A stretch of DNA of 64,000 bases from Planctomycetota bacterium (GTDB taxonomy: Bacteria; Planctomycetota; Uabimicrobiia; Uabimicrobiales; Uabimicrobiaceae): assembly GCA_029260735.1 (NCBI GenBank), contig JAJDCR010000119.1, positions 1 through 64,000 of the forward strand. The letters are read 5' to 3'. This document shows, piece after piece, positions 44,226 through 52,792 of the stretch. Each line of letters starts with the position of its first letter. The stretch's first letter is position 1. Below the pieces are notes generated by a model. It was given only the letters and a program-made list of their open reading frames with translations, was not told the DNA's origin and did not search any database. The position numbers were made by a program, and so were the translations under genes.

Positions 44226-44542
44226 AAAACCCAGCTCCTCACCCGCGATTTTTTGACCCCACGCTTATGAAATTGTTCTCTTTCAGCACAATAAAAATAG
44301 CATCTGAACGCTATTATTGATAAATTAAAGAAAGAAATCAACTAAGTAACGAAAAATATTCGTTTTCTTAACACGAAGGAAGTTTTTACGTTTTATCTAG
44401 TATTTTTTTTGTAGAGCAAACAACACAAGATATTCTGAATGAATCAGATTCGCAATAGTATGAAGATTCGGCGATGTAGAAATAAAGAGGTGAGAATCAA
44501 AGTTTTATTGTGGCAGGAATACCAAGGGGTTGAGGAAAAATT
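44226..44542. other. Divergent/upstream spacer without a gene
   Basis: AT-rich sequence between the start of the acyl synthetase fusion and the terminator of the PEP-CTERM gene. It probably contains the operon promoter. I see no strong promoter, repeat or ORF to report. Confidence 0.4.
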
Positions 44543-44576
44543 TGCCCCTAAGAGACTTTTGACTAGCCGCTTAGGG
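44543..44576 (-). terminator. Intrinsic terminator of the PEP-CTERM gene
   Basis: On the minus strand CCCTAAG pairs with CTTAGGG (positions 44570-44576 and 44546-44552), followed by GGCAAATTTTT. It lies 12 bases after the PEP-CTERM protein stop. Confidence 0.65.
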
Positions 44577-44587
44577 ACAATCTATAG

Positions 44588-45289
44588 CTATTTTCGTTTA
44601 TAAAAAATCAATCCGAAAGCGCCAATTACTAGCATTGCCAAGGAAGAAGGCTCTGGCACTGCACTTGTGTCTAAAGTTACATTGGAATATATAGTAACTT
44701 GACTATCGTTCCATAGCCCAACTTTACCATTTAGAAAGGTCGTATCGGTAACAGTAACATCTTGAATTACATTACTATTATTTACCTGAACCACTTGCAT
44801 GGAAATTTGACTTCCTGTTCTGGAAACAGTCAAGTCGTACTCTAATCCATTGGCCCATAAAACATTCAAAGTGTCCAGACTAACGGAAGTTCCGCCTACT
44901 TCACGAATCAGCTGTAAGCCGATATCATTGTTGATTTCTCTAAAGCCACCACCTTCCCAAGAAAGCCGATAGTGATTAGCTGAGTCGGTGAATCCAAAAA
45001 CAAGTCCATAGCGATCATTATCGCCACTATTCACTATTCTCGTAGAAAAAGAAAAATCACCATTTACCGAAAAATCACTAACCAAAGCTTGTCCTACATT
45101 GGAATTGTAAACTAGATTCGAACCGCTTACTACCCAATCATCTTGATTTGTTCCCGGACTCCGAGGAGATTCAAAACGTTCCCAATCAGCAATCATTTCT
45201 GTATTAGAAAAAGTTGTCGGAATAGCGTTTATCCAAGAAACCGCTAGCATAGTGAGAAATAAGCCAAAGCTTAATGTTCTTTTTTTCAA
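44588..45289 (-). CDS. PEP-CTERM sorting domain protein with LamG/ConA-like fold
   Basis: 233 residues. A signal peptide (LSFGLFLTMLAVSWINA) is followed by a beta-rich domain (about 30-200). That domain resembles laminin-G/concanavalin lectin folds (for example FSFSTRIVNSGDNDRYGLVFGF and KVGLWNDSQVTIYSNV). The C-terminus is a textbook PEP-CTERM tail: VPEPSSLAML, a hydrophobic helix and the basic end YKRK. It should be exported and processed by an exosortase such as the one at 10324-11160. It stands alone, with its own terminator, 33 kb from the sortase gene. The bound ligand is unknown, perhaps a polysaccharide. Confidence 0.9.
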   Translation of the reverse strand: MKKRTLSFGLFLTMLAVSWINAIPTTFSNTEMIADWERFESPRSPGTNQDDWVVSGSNLVYNSNVGQALVSDFSVNGDFSFSTRIVNSGDNDRYGLVFGFTDSANHYRLSWEGGGFREINNDIGLQLIREVGGTSVSLDTLNVLWANGLEYDLTVSRTGSQISMQVVQVNNSNVIQDVTVTDTTFLNGKVGLWNDSQVTIYSNVTLDTSAVPEPSSLAMLVIGAFGLIFYKRK

Positions 45290-45465
45290 AATAATACTCC
45301 TTAAAAAAGTTCCATAACTGCCTTATATTATACTACAAAAAAAGAAATCTAGCAATAAGTTTTGTTTTGAATTTTTTTAAAAAGTATTATTATTTAACTC
45401 TTACTTAATGTCATTGGTCTTATTGATAGGTCTTATTGAATATAGAACAGCGTAGCAAGTGATCC

Positions 45466-45515
45466 TTGCCATGGAAATCTTTTTCTGTAATTGAGGATCA
45501 ATCTCCCTGTATTTT
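45466..45515. repeat. Diverged copy of the TCTTTTTCTGTAA core repeat
   Basis: AATCTTTTTCTGTAATTGAGG followed by ATCAAT resembles the cores at 16660-16683 and 46428-46446. A short GCAAG...CTTGC pair precedes it. The arms seen in the other two copies are not clear here. The rest of 45290-45647 is AT-rich without a gene. Confidence 0.4.
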
Positions 45516-45647
45516 ACAAAGGCTAGAGGGTGAGTGAAATTTAAATGGTGACAGTCCCAGTTAAAGTCTATAGGAAGCAATTAAAAATTTGCTATATTAA
45601 AAGTATATGTTATTTCGATAGGGAAAAGCTATGAAAGGAAAATAGGT

Positions 45648-46280
45648 ATGAGCGTTGAAGTAGTGAAAAAAGTGATGCTATGGATAATGATGGCCGATGA
45701 GGTCATGGATAATGAGGAAGTAAAACGCATTTCTTACGTGTACGAAAAAATGACTAAGCAACCGATTAGTGTTTCGGAAATAGAAAAAGAATCCAAAAAT
45801 ATTAAGTACAAAGATCTCGAAAAAGATTTAGATAATAGTCTTGGTCAACTTGACCTCGAAGGTCGCTACTTAGTTCTCAAAGTCGCCGTCGCAATCGCCG
45901 CTGCCGACGGTAAATTCCAGCCTGAAGAACAGCTACTCATTGCAAACTTAGTCAAAAAATTTAAGCTGAAGGAATTTGAAACCCATCAAATAATAGCAGA
46001 GTATTTTGACCCAAGTCTCGTCCCTGAAAGCATCGATTTTCAATGCCCTCACTGTGGTCAACAAGCTTGCATAAGAAAAAGCGTAGAAACTCTAGGGAAA
46101 AAGAGAAAATGCCGGAATTGTCAAAATATTTATGAACTCTCTACCAACACCCTCGCCAGTAAAGATCAAACTCCCCCCCACAAGCCAGAAAGCTCATCAA
46201 CTCCCCTTTGGCAAGATAAAAGGGTGTTAGTAGTAGTGGCGATTGTTTTGTTATTTCTTGTATGGAAAAATTTTATGTAA
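45648..46280 (+). CDS. TerB-like protein with zinc ribbon and C-terminal membrane tail
   Basis: 210 residues. The N-terminal TerB/tellurite-resistance-like helical domain (about 1-130) has MLWIMMADEVMDNEEVKRI and, in the second half, VAVAIAAADGKFQPEEQLLI with the acidic pattern of the fold. A zinc ribbon (about 134-165) has CPHCG and CRNCQ. The C-terminus is a single hydrophobic helix (VLVVVAIVLLFLVWKNF), so the protein is tail-anchored with its domains in the cytoplasm. The TerB fold is linked to stress and membrane-associated complexes; the exact role is open. It is a single gene. Confidence 0.78.
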   Translation: MSVEVVKKVMLWIMMADEVMDNEEVKRISYVYEKMTKQPISVSEIEKESKNIKYKDLEKDLDNSLGQLDLEGRYLVLKVAVAIAAADGKFQPEEQLLIANLVKKFKLKEFETHQIIAEYFDPSLVPESIDFQCPHCGQQACIRKSVETLGKKRKCRNCQNIYELSTNTLASKDQTPPHKPESSSTPLWQDKRVLVVVAIVLLFLVWKNFM

Positions 46281-46330
46281 ACTATCGTAGTTGAGTGGTT
46301 ACGAGGGAATTTTGCAATAGCATTCCAATT

Positions 46331-46505
46331 CTTAAGTGGGGATCAAAAGTTTTTGGACTTTTTTAGTTTAGAAATTTTGATTTTTGACAAGAAGCGACGA
46401 AGCGCCTCTTGTTATTGAAGTCTTTTTCTGTAATGGAGGAGCAACAAACTCAGAGATTAAAAGAGCAAGCTAAAATGTCCAAAACCTTTTGATTCTCCAC
46501 TTAAG
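46331..46505. repeat. Inverted-repeat element with conserved core (175 bp)
   Basis: The left arm CTTAAGTGGGGATCAAAAG (from 46331) and right arm CTTTTGATTCTCCACTTAAG (to 46505) are inverse copies, extended inward by TTTTTGGAC and GTCCAAAA. The core holds AGAAGCGACGAAGCGCCTCT, GTCTTTTTCTGTAA and GGAGGAGCAAC, matching the element at 16592-16731 although the arms differ. Part of the right arm (CTAAAATGTC) also occurs at 15436. Confidence 0.75.
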
Positions 46506-46548
46506 ACAAACGGCAAGGAAAAATTGCTAAACCTCGGTTGGGAATTTT

Positions 46549-46572
46549 AAAACTTACATCGTGTAAGTTTTT
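46549..46572 (+). terminator. Perfect 10-bp hairpin with T run
   Basis: AAAACTTACA (46549-46558) pairs with TGTAAGTTTT (46562-46571) around TCG. It lies about 270 bases past the TerB gene. The rest of the spacer to 46920 is AT-rich with no gene. Confidence 0.45.
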
Positions 46573-46920
46573 GAACTCTTTTTTTGATAGGATTTTATAG
46601 CCATTCTTTATAAAATTTTATTTATGCTGAAAGCAAATTTTTGTTGAAAAAAGAGAACAGTTTTTGCTGTAATAGAAAACTTTATATTTGGAATCGATAA
46701 AGTTTTCTGTAAAGTCCTCCATTAAGAACGGACTCTTGTTTTTTGGTGCAGTTGGGGTTGCTGACAGACTTAGTTTTGATTTGGAAAGAGGTATTTGTCA
46801 GCGAAATAAATAGAGCAAGATAAAAAATAAAAGTCTGTGTTAAACAAACCTTAAGATGGCTTTTCCTCTTTTTTCAGATTAAACAGAACTATTCACCTTG
46901 GGAAATAAAAAGGTTTTTTC

Positions 46921-47892
46921 ATGCCTAAAAATTTAAAAAATTCTATGCTATTTTTGATTTTTCTTTACACTCTAGCCACTCTTCCTTATATCTTAGCTCT
47001 ATTTTCTGGCGAAAAAGCTTTTTTACGCTATGTAAGAAAAGAGGGATTGAATGAGCTTATACCTGTAATTGTTGGGATTTTTAGTCTTTGGGGACTAGTA
47101 AGAGGAAGCTCGGTTGCTTTAACTTGGATGCGCATCACAAGTTTTTTTTCATTTTGGGCTACTGCTATTGTGTCTTTTGCTATTGTTTGTTTTGTTTTTT
47201 ATGCGCTTGCAACAGCAGAAGAAAGGACTCTTGATTTTGGACAACTTATTTTTGCAGTTGTCATAATGTTCATTAGTCTGAAAATTTCGTGGGCATTATA
47301 CAAGGTTTTTAAATCTGAAGAGGTAAAGGATTATGTAGAGGGACAAAGTCTTACCTGTAACAGCGATCCTTCCAAAAGGTGGCTAACTTATTGGACTCCT
47401 GTTGTTCTTTTGACGTCTTTCATTCTAGGATTGGGCTATTTCCTTTTCTTTTCTCTACCTTTCTCTCCTGGTTACGATGAATTTAAATTTAAAGGGAAGA
47501 AAAAAGTAACTTCTATAAAATCAGAAAATCTCCCAAAAGCAGAAATGGAAAACAAAGAACCCAAACTATCTCCTCTTCACCAAAAAAGAGTTCAGTATAT
47601 CCTTGATCTTCTCCATAAAATGGAGAAAGTGCTTGATGGATTAATCAACCCTATGCCTGTCGCTCCTTTAGAAGAGTTAAGAGAACAATATGATTTGTTG
47701 AAAGTAAAGATCGCTCAGGTGGAAAAACTCACCGAAAATAAGTCTATAGACGATCTGTCAAGTCGACTCGCACAACCCTTAAATAGCAAAGAATCCGCTC
47801 AATTTTTGTTAGAAAAAGTAAAAGAAATTCAAAATTCTCTTCCTCAAAATAACGATCACGAAAGTCTAGAAGGATTAGATTCTATCTTTTGA
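46921..47892 (+). CDS. Membrane protein with C-terminal coiled coil
   Basis: 323 residues, family not recognised. Five hydrophobic helices (about 8-28, 42-60, 72-98, 104-125 and 156-182) are followed by a charged, helical soluble part. That part contains heptad-like stretches (HQKRVQYILDLLHKMEKVLDGL and LREQYDLLKVKIAQVEKL). The C-terminal region is probably a cytoplasmic coiled coil that could bind partners. No enzyme motif is seen. It is a single gene with repeat DNA on both sides. Confidence 0.65.
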   Translation: MPKNLKNSMLFLIFLYTLATLPYILALFSGEKAFLRYVRKEGLNELIPVIVGIFSLWGLVRGSSVALTWMRITSFFSFWATAIVSFAIVCFVFYALATAEERTLDFGQLIFAVVIMFISLKISWALYKVFKSEEVKDYVEGQSLTCNSDPSKRWLTYWTPVVLLTSFILGLGYFLFFSLPFSPGYDEFKFKGKKKVTSIKSENLPKAEMENKEPKLSPLHQKRVQYILDLLHKMEKVLDGLINPMPVAPLEELREQYDLLKVKIAQVEKLTENKSIDDLSSRLAQPLNSKESAQFLLEKVKEIQNSLPQNNDHESLEGLDSIF

Positions 47893-48036
47893 GCCTAAGA
47901 CGTACTCTTTTCGTAGTACCTTAAAAACATGCATTTAATCTAGACCCATACTTTATAAGGTCTAGCCGCGCCAGACCTAGGCAAAAATAGCATTAATTTA
48001 AGCTGTAGCCTTTGTATTTTTTCCCCTCCGCGGTGG

Positions 48037-48308
48037 ATTTTGAGTAGAAAAGAATTTCACGCAAAGGCGCAAAGATCGCAAAGGAAGATGTAAAAAATCT
48101 TTCTGTTGATAAAGTTCTCCGAATCTATCTTTTGTCTTGATTCTTTTTCTCCTTGGCGTCTTTGCGTGAAATTCTTTTCTTTCTTCAACTTTAAGACGCA
48201 CTCTTTTCGCAGTACCTTAAAAATATGCAAATCCAAATGCCTGTTTTTCACTATTATTTTTCTTTGCTTTTAGCTTTTTTTCGTTTCTATGTGTGAGAAG
48301 CCTGTAAT
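48037..48308. repeat. CACGCAAAG-type intergenic repeat, copy 1
   Basis: About 270 bp beginning GAGTAGAAAAGAATTTCACG then CAAAGGCGCAAAG, with the inverse CTTTGCGTGAAATTCTTTTC further on, and ending GTGTGAGAAGCCTGTAAT. The copy at 55427-55708 matches along its whole length in the same orientation. A fragment of the downstream part (GTACCTTAAAAACATGCA) also occurs at 47917. Confidence 0.9.
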
Positions 48309-48413
48309 AATCTGTTTTGAATGGATTTAAAACTCACATTAAGGCGGTATTGATCGCATTTGCATGGGGTTTTACTATGCTCGTGCTCTATAACTCTAAC
48401 CGGAGAACGTTTC

Positions 48414-49367
48414 CTACTGATTCTCAAAATACTCAAAAGCATCAATGATATCGAGATAAACACCATCAAACTTGGCCTCTAAAATTCTTTCCAGATAAGA
48501 GTTCTTCCCTACAATGATCTTTTGCCATTCCTGTTCCCAATATTTTACCTTATAGTTTCCTGCCCAATGAGGATTTTCCTTCTCTAGCCAAGAAGGAGGA
48601 GAGTGCTTCCATTTTTTTTGCCAGTAGTAACGGTAGTCTTCTGCTTCTCCAATGCTTAAGTAGGCAAAAACTAAGCGTTTTCTTCCGTTTGTTTTTTCTT
48701 TTAGGCGTTTGATATCTTTTTTAGTTAGGCTTTCGTCAAAAAAAAGATCGATGATCAGGAGATCGTAGTTTGTTTTCTCTAGCTGAGTAATGAAATTAGC
48801 TTTGGTTTGGAAAGAGGAGGGCTCTAGTAGGCAAAGAAAATTTTGGGCTTCTTTGAGTTGGTTAACGGAGTACAAGTTTTCATTGTAGACAGTTTTGGGA
48901 TAGGGAGGAAAGCGATCTAAGTTACGATAAGCAACAAAGGGAGTAAATCCCTCTCGTTGATTTTTTTGATAAGCTCTGTCTATTTTTTTCGGAGAGAAGC
49001 AATAGTCCATGACTAAAACAGAGAGATCTATACACTGAGCTCTTTTTAAAAAGGGAAGCATGTACTTTTGTTCTTCGGGAGGGGTAGAGATGTTATCTTT
49101 GGTGTATCCAAAAAAGAGATCTTCTCGTCCGACTCCATCAATTGCCCGAATATATTTCTTTGATAAAGGGCCATCAGCTTTTCCATTTTTTGTAAGGAGC
49201 TCCTGGGCATTTTGGGGAACGATGGCAAAGGAGGGATTTTTGGTGCGGGCGTAAGCACTTATTTTTTGGACAAATTCTCGCATTTCCTGGCGATAGTTTA
49301 TGGGATCTGCGAAAAGCAAGGAGAAAGAGAAGAGAAAAAGGAATGAAATTTGATAGCCATAGTTCAT
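48414..49367 (-). CDS. Secreted TM1410/GH114-like glycosidase-fold protein
   Basis: About 317 residues from the ATG at 49367 (AAAGGAG upstream), which gives a clean signal peptide ending LLFADP. The barrel-like body resembles the TM1410/endo-alpha-1,4-polygalactosaminidase superfamily: NYDLLIIDLFFDESLTKKD, VFAYLSIGEAEDYRYYW, WAGNYKVKYWEQEW and the end FDGVYLDIIDAFEYF. In this superfamily, conserved Asp/Glu in IDLFFDE, SIGEAEDYR and YLDIIDA line the active site. The substrate may be a galactosamine-containing exopolysaccharide, but this is inference. It is a single gene. Confidence 0.78.
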   Translation of the reverse strand: MNYGYQISFLFLFSFSLLFADPINYRQEMREFVQKISAYARTKNPSFAIVPQNAQELLTKNGKADGPLSKKYIRAIDGVGREDLFFGYTKDNISTPPEEQKYMLPFLKRAQCIDLSVLVMDYCFSPKKIDRAYQKNQREGFTPFVAYRNLDRFPPYPKTVYNENLYSVNQLKEAQNFLCLLEPSSFQTKANFITQLEKTNYDLLIIDLFFDESLTKKDIKRLKEKTNGRKRLVFAYLSIGEAEDYRYYWQKKWKHSPPSWLEKENPHWAGNYKVKYWEQEWQKIIVGKNSYLERILEAKFDGVYLDIIDAFEYFENQ

Positions 49368-49477
49368 TGTTGATCTCCTTTGCTCTGGGGTGAAAGGGCT
49401 TACTTTTATACACAAGATTTCAAAACGGGAAATTTGGTATTTTCTTTAACATAACAAGCATAAATTTTAATGGGCTT

Positions 49478-50087
49478 TGCAGGATAAACATATATATTGA
49501 AATGTGCCTACCGCAAAGCGGTTACATGTTATAGCCTGGGGTTTCAACCCCAGGAAAAATAAAGCATTCCCTCCAGTTCATGTGCTGAAGGCACATCAGA
49601 AATATAGATTTTTAAATCTCAAAGATATTTTTTGTTATGAGGAAGAATTTTCTAAAACAAAGGTTTTTATCGGTTGAAACCTAGGAACAAAAAATATAGT
49701 GCCTTCAGCACATGGGTCGGGGGGGGCGTCATGTTCCTGGGGTTGAAACCCCATAACTGTCAACTTAAGCCGCAAGTCCTTGAAAACTGTAGTCGTGATC
49801 GTCACCGTAGTCGTCACCGTAGTCGTCACCGTGACCGAGATTAAAATCGGTCACGGGCACGGTCACGGCGACGACTACGATCACGGCTACGAAGAACAAC
49901 CAAAGCGCTATTCTTTAATGATAACCAAGAGGTTAAACCCCTTGGCTATAGTATTTTACCGCTCTGCGGCAAAGAAAATACAACAACTTACGGCTTAAGT
50001 TGACACATATGGGGTTGAAACCCCAGGCTTTATTATATAACCGCTTCGCGGTAGGCACATTTTAATATGTATGTTTTGTCCAGTAAG
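49478..50087. repeat. ~600 bp nested palindromic element
   Basis: Outer arms of 50 bases or more are inverse copies: ATGTGCCTACCGCAAAGCGG and CTGGGGTTTCAACCCCA at the left (49502-49552), and the same in inverse at 50009-50060. Within are a second inverted pair (GTGCTGAAGGCAC near 49586 and GTGCCTTCAGCAC near 49701), inverse copies of the ACTTACGGCTTAAG motif (near 49768 and 49986) and a central simple-sequence hairpin (49789-49890). A partial arm repeats at 50117-50140. No gene lies in 49368-50187. Confidence 0.85.
49789..49890. repeat. GTCACCGTAGTC simple-sequence hairpin
   Basis: Repeated GTAGTCGTCACC units (49789-49840) are followed by inverse units (GGTCACGGCGACGACTAC and onward to 49890). 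The two halves can form a stem of about 45 bp with TTAAAA at the tip. It sits at the centre of the 49478-50087 element. Confidence 0.85.
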
Positions 50088-50187
50088 CAGGAAAATATTA
50101 TAGCCTAAGGCAAATTCTAGTATGTACGTTTATCCAGCAAAGCGAGATTATGTGTATATTAGTATGTACCAAAATCTTCTTTAAAAT

Positions 50188-51171
50188 CTATTTCCCACGC
50201 AAATACTCCGCGGCTGTTTTCGCATAGTAGGTTGCTATTAAGTCAGCCCCGGCTCTTTTGATCCCTATGAGAGTCTCTAGCATAGCTTCCTCTTCATTTA
50301 CCCAGCCTTTTTCGGCTGCCGCTTTTATCATCGCGTATTCACCGGATACATGGTAGGCAGAAATGGGAACGTTAACATTTTGTTGGGCGAGTTTGATAAT
50401 GTCTAGGTAAGCGACGGCAGGCTTGACCATGACAATATCGGCTCCTTCTTCTACATCTAAAAGAATCTCGTGAATCGCTTCGCGAGAATTCGTCGGATTC
50501 ATTTGGTAGGTTTTTTTATCCCCAAAGCCGGGGGCTGAATCCAAAGCATTGCGAAAAGGGCCATAAAAACAAGAGGCGTATTTGGCGCTGTAGGCCATGA
50601 TTCCCGTATTTACGTAGCCTTCTTTTTCCAAAGCTTCTCGGATTTTACCAATACGTCCATCCATCATGTCAGAGGGAGCGACAAAATCGGCTCCAGCTTG
50701 AGCATGACTAACGGACATTTTTGCAAGAACTTCGTTCGTGCTATCGTTATCGATTTCTTCTCCCTTGACAATTCCATCGTGGCCGTAGCTGGAATAAGGA
50801 TCAAGAGCTACGTCTGTCATAAGACAAATTTCAGGAGTGCTCGACTTAATGGCACGAGCAGTTCGTTGCATTAGCCCATCAGGGTTGAAAGCTTCTGTTC
50901 CCGCATTATCTTTCTTGTCATCAGCGGCTTTTGCAAAAAGTAAAGCGGAAGAAATTCCTAAAGCGTAGATTTCTTTAACTTCTTCGAGAAGAAGATCAAT
51001 AGAGTATCGGTAGTAACCAGGCATACCCTTAATTTCTTCTTTTATGCCTTCTCCTTCCATGACAAAGAGAGGGGCAATAAAGTCGCTAGGGCTCAAGTGG
51101 GTTTCTGTAACCATAGCACGAACGGCCGCACTTGTGCGTAAACGACGGCCACGAACGAAGGGAAATGACAT
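50188..51171 (-). CDS. hemB: Delta-aminolevulinic acid dehydratase (porphobilinogen synthase)
   Basis: 327 residues, normal length. Active-site lysines are seen in MAYSAKYASCFYGPFR (about residue 200) and MVKPAVAYLDII (about 253). The usual three-Cys zinc loop is replaced by LMTDVALDPYSSYGHDGIV, the form of zinc-independent, magnesium-type enzymes. The enzyme joins two aminolevulinate molecules to porphobilinogen early in tetrapyrrole synthesis. It is upstream of nothing else on its transcript but follows sufE by 39 bases, so the order rhodanese-sufE-hemB looks like one operon. Heme synthesis is also served by hemF at 19279. Confidence 0.95.
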   Translation of the reverse strand: MSFPFVRGRRLRTSAAVRAMVTETHLSPSDFIAPLFVMEGEGIKEEIKGMPGYYRYSIDLLLEEVKEIYALGISSALLFAKAADDKKDNAGTEAFNPDGLMQRTARAIKSSTPEICLMTDVALDPYSSYGHDGIVKGEEIDNDSTNEVLAKMSVSHAQAGADFVAPSDMMDGRIGKIREALEKEGYVNTGIMAYSAKYASCFYGPFRNALDSAPGFGDKKTYQMNPTNSREAIHEILLDVEEGADIVMVKPAVAYLDIIKLAQQNVNVPISAYHVSGEYAMIKAAAEKGWVNEEEAMLETLIGIKRAGADLIATYYAKTAAEYLRGK

Positions 51172-51210
51172 ATTTTATTCCTTACTAAAATTCCGGCAAT
51201 AATTATGTTG

Positions 51211-51630
51211 CTAACTTTTCTCAATGACAGATTGTTTTAGTCGCCTAATGATAGAAGTCAAGCCACTTAACCGCATCATTCCTAAGAGAGAAACCAAACC
51301 TAGCTTGTGAATTAAGTCATTAGGGCAAGCGAGAACTTCTTCTTGGGAACTTTCATGAAAAGCCTCTACTAAAATAGAGACAAACCCTCGCACAGTAGGA
51401 GCTTCCATGGGGACATCAGCATATATTTTGACTTTTTTCTCAGAAGAAACAATAATCCACATAAAGACAGGAGATTGGCATTCATGAATCCGATTCAAAC
51501 CGGCCTCTTTTTGAGGAATGTACTCTTCTGGGAGAGGAGGAAGACTTTCTGCAAACTCAAGAAGAATTTCTAAGCGCTCTTCTCCTTGAGCCTCCTGAAA
51601 TTCAGCGATAATTCCATCCAGCTTACTCAT
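51211..51630 (-). CDS. sufE: SufE-like cysteine desulfuration protein
   Basis: 139 residues, normal SufE length. The sulfur-accepting Cys lies in NRIHECQSPVFMWI (about residue 50), followed by VPMEAPTVRGFVSILVEAF and the C-terminal LGLVSLLGMMRLSGL typical of the family. SufE takes persulfide sulfur from a SufS-type desulfurase and passes it to the Suf scaffold for Fe-S cluster assembly. It lies 18 bases downstream of the rhodanese gene and upstream of hemB. Confidence 0.92.
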   Translation of the reverse strand: MSKLDGIIAEFQEAQGEERLEILLEFAESLPPLPEEYIPQKEAGLNRIHECQSPVFMWIIVSSEKKVKIYADVPMEAPTVRGFVSILVEAFHESSQEEVLACPNDLIHKLGLVSLLGMMRLSGLTSIIRRLKQSVIEKS

Positions 51631-51648
51631 TAAAAAACTTCTCCCACC

Positions 51649-52497
51649 TTAAGATTTTTCGATAGGAGCTCGAACTAAATTTCCCCATTCAGTCCATGAA
51701 CCATCGTAATTACGGACACTCTCATACCCTAAAAGGTAAGTTAAAACAAACCAAGTATGAGAAGAGCGCTCTCCAATTCGGCAGTAGGCGACAACATCAT
51801 CAGAAGATGATAGTCCCGCATTTCCTTCATAGAGTTCTTTTAAATCAGCCCAAGACTTAAAAGTTCCATCTTCCCTTGCGGCTTGCGACCAAGGAACACT
51901 TTTTGCCCCAGGAATATGGCCTCCTCGCAAAGCGCCTTCTTGAGGGTAGTCAGGCATGTGCAGAAGCTCTCCTGTATACTCTCCGGTAGAACGCACATCA
52001 ATGAGGGGCTTTTTTGCATCAATATGGCGGAAGACATCATCACGAAAGGCGCGGATTTTTTCTTCGTTCATTTCCCCTACTTTGTAATCGGTAGAAGGAA
52101 ATTCACGAACATCTTTTGTTAGAGGACGTCCTTGTGCTAGCCATTTTTGACGGCCGCCGTTCATCAATAGACAATTTTTATGACCAAACAACTTAAAGGC
52201 CCAAAAAGCATAGCAAGCCCACCAATTGCTCTTGTCTCCATAAAAAACAACAGTATGCTCAGGAGAAATTCCCTTGCGAGAGAGCAATTTTTCAAAATTC
52301 TCTTTCCCTACATAATCTCTCAAAACGGAGTCTTGGAGATCATTTTGCCAATCTATTTTTATGGCATTGGCAACATGTCCCGTTGAATATAAAAGGATGT
52401 CTTCATTCGATTCAACTACACGTACATTTTCATCTCCAGAATGATCTGCGACCCACTGGGTATCGACAAGAACTTCTGGATGAATATATTCACTCAT
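51649..52497 (-). CDS. Thiosulfate/mercaptopyruvate sulfurtransferase (two rhodanese domains)
   Basis: 282 residues, a tandem rhodanese. The first domain (about 1-125) has VRVVESNEDILLYSTGHVANA and lacks the catalytic Cys. The second (about 150-275) has LIDVRSTGEYTGE, GHIPGAKSVPW and the active-site loop AYCRIGERSSHTWF. The CRxGER loop fits thiosulfate sulfurtransferases, which move sulfane sulfur to thiols or cyanide. It begins the operon with sufE and hemB, so it may feed sulfur trafficking. The ATG follows AAAGGGA. Confidence 0.9.
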   Translation of the reverse strand: MSEYIHPEVLVDTQWVADHSGDENVRVVESNEDILLYSTGHVANAIKIDWQNDLQDSVLRDYVGKENFEKLLSRKGISPEHTVVFYGDKSNWWACYAFWAFKLFGHKNCLLMNGGRQKWLAQGRPLTKDVREFPSTDYKVGEMNEEKIRAFRDDVFRHIDAKKPLIDVRSTGEYTGELLHMPDYPQEGALRGGHIPGAKSVPWSQAAREDGTFKSWADLKELYEGNAGLSSSDDVVAYCRIGERSSHTWFVLTYLLGYESVRNYDGSWTEWGNLVRAPIEKS

Positions 52498-52792
52498 ACA
52501 ATCCCTTTCTTTTGTCTAATTAGCTAACTTTGAGGCTGTTTCGGCAACTGTCACCCAAGTATAACCAAAACAAATTCTCTGTCAATAAACAAAAATCAGG
52601 AAAAATATGCAAACTTGCAGTCAAGCAAAACAGTAAAAATACTTTCTGGGAAGGCAGAAATTTTTTGTATATTCGAACAAAGTGTGTTAGTTTTGTATAG
52701 AGTAAGTAAGGGTTACTCTACAATCTAATTTTACTTACTTATATATTTCTCAAGCAGAGCTATGGTAGGCGTACCCAAGGAGGGAAAGTAAA

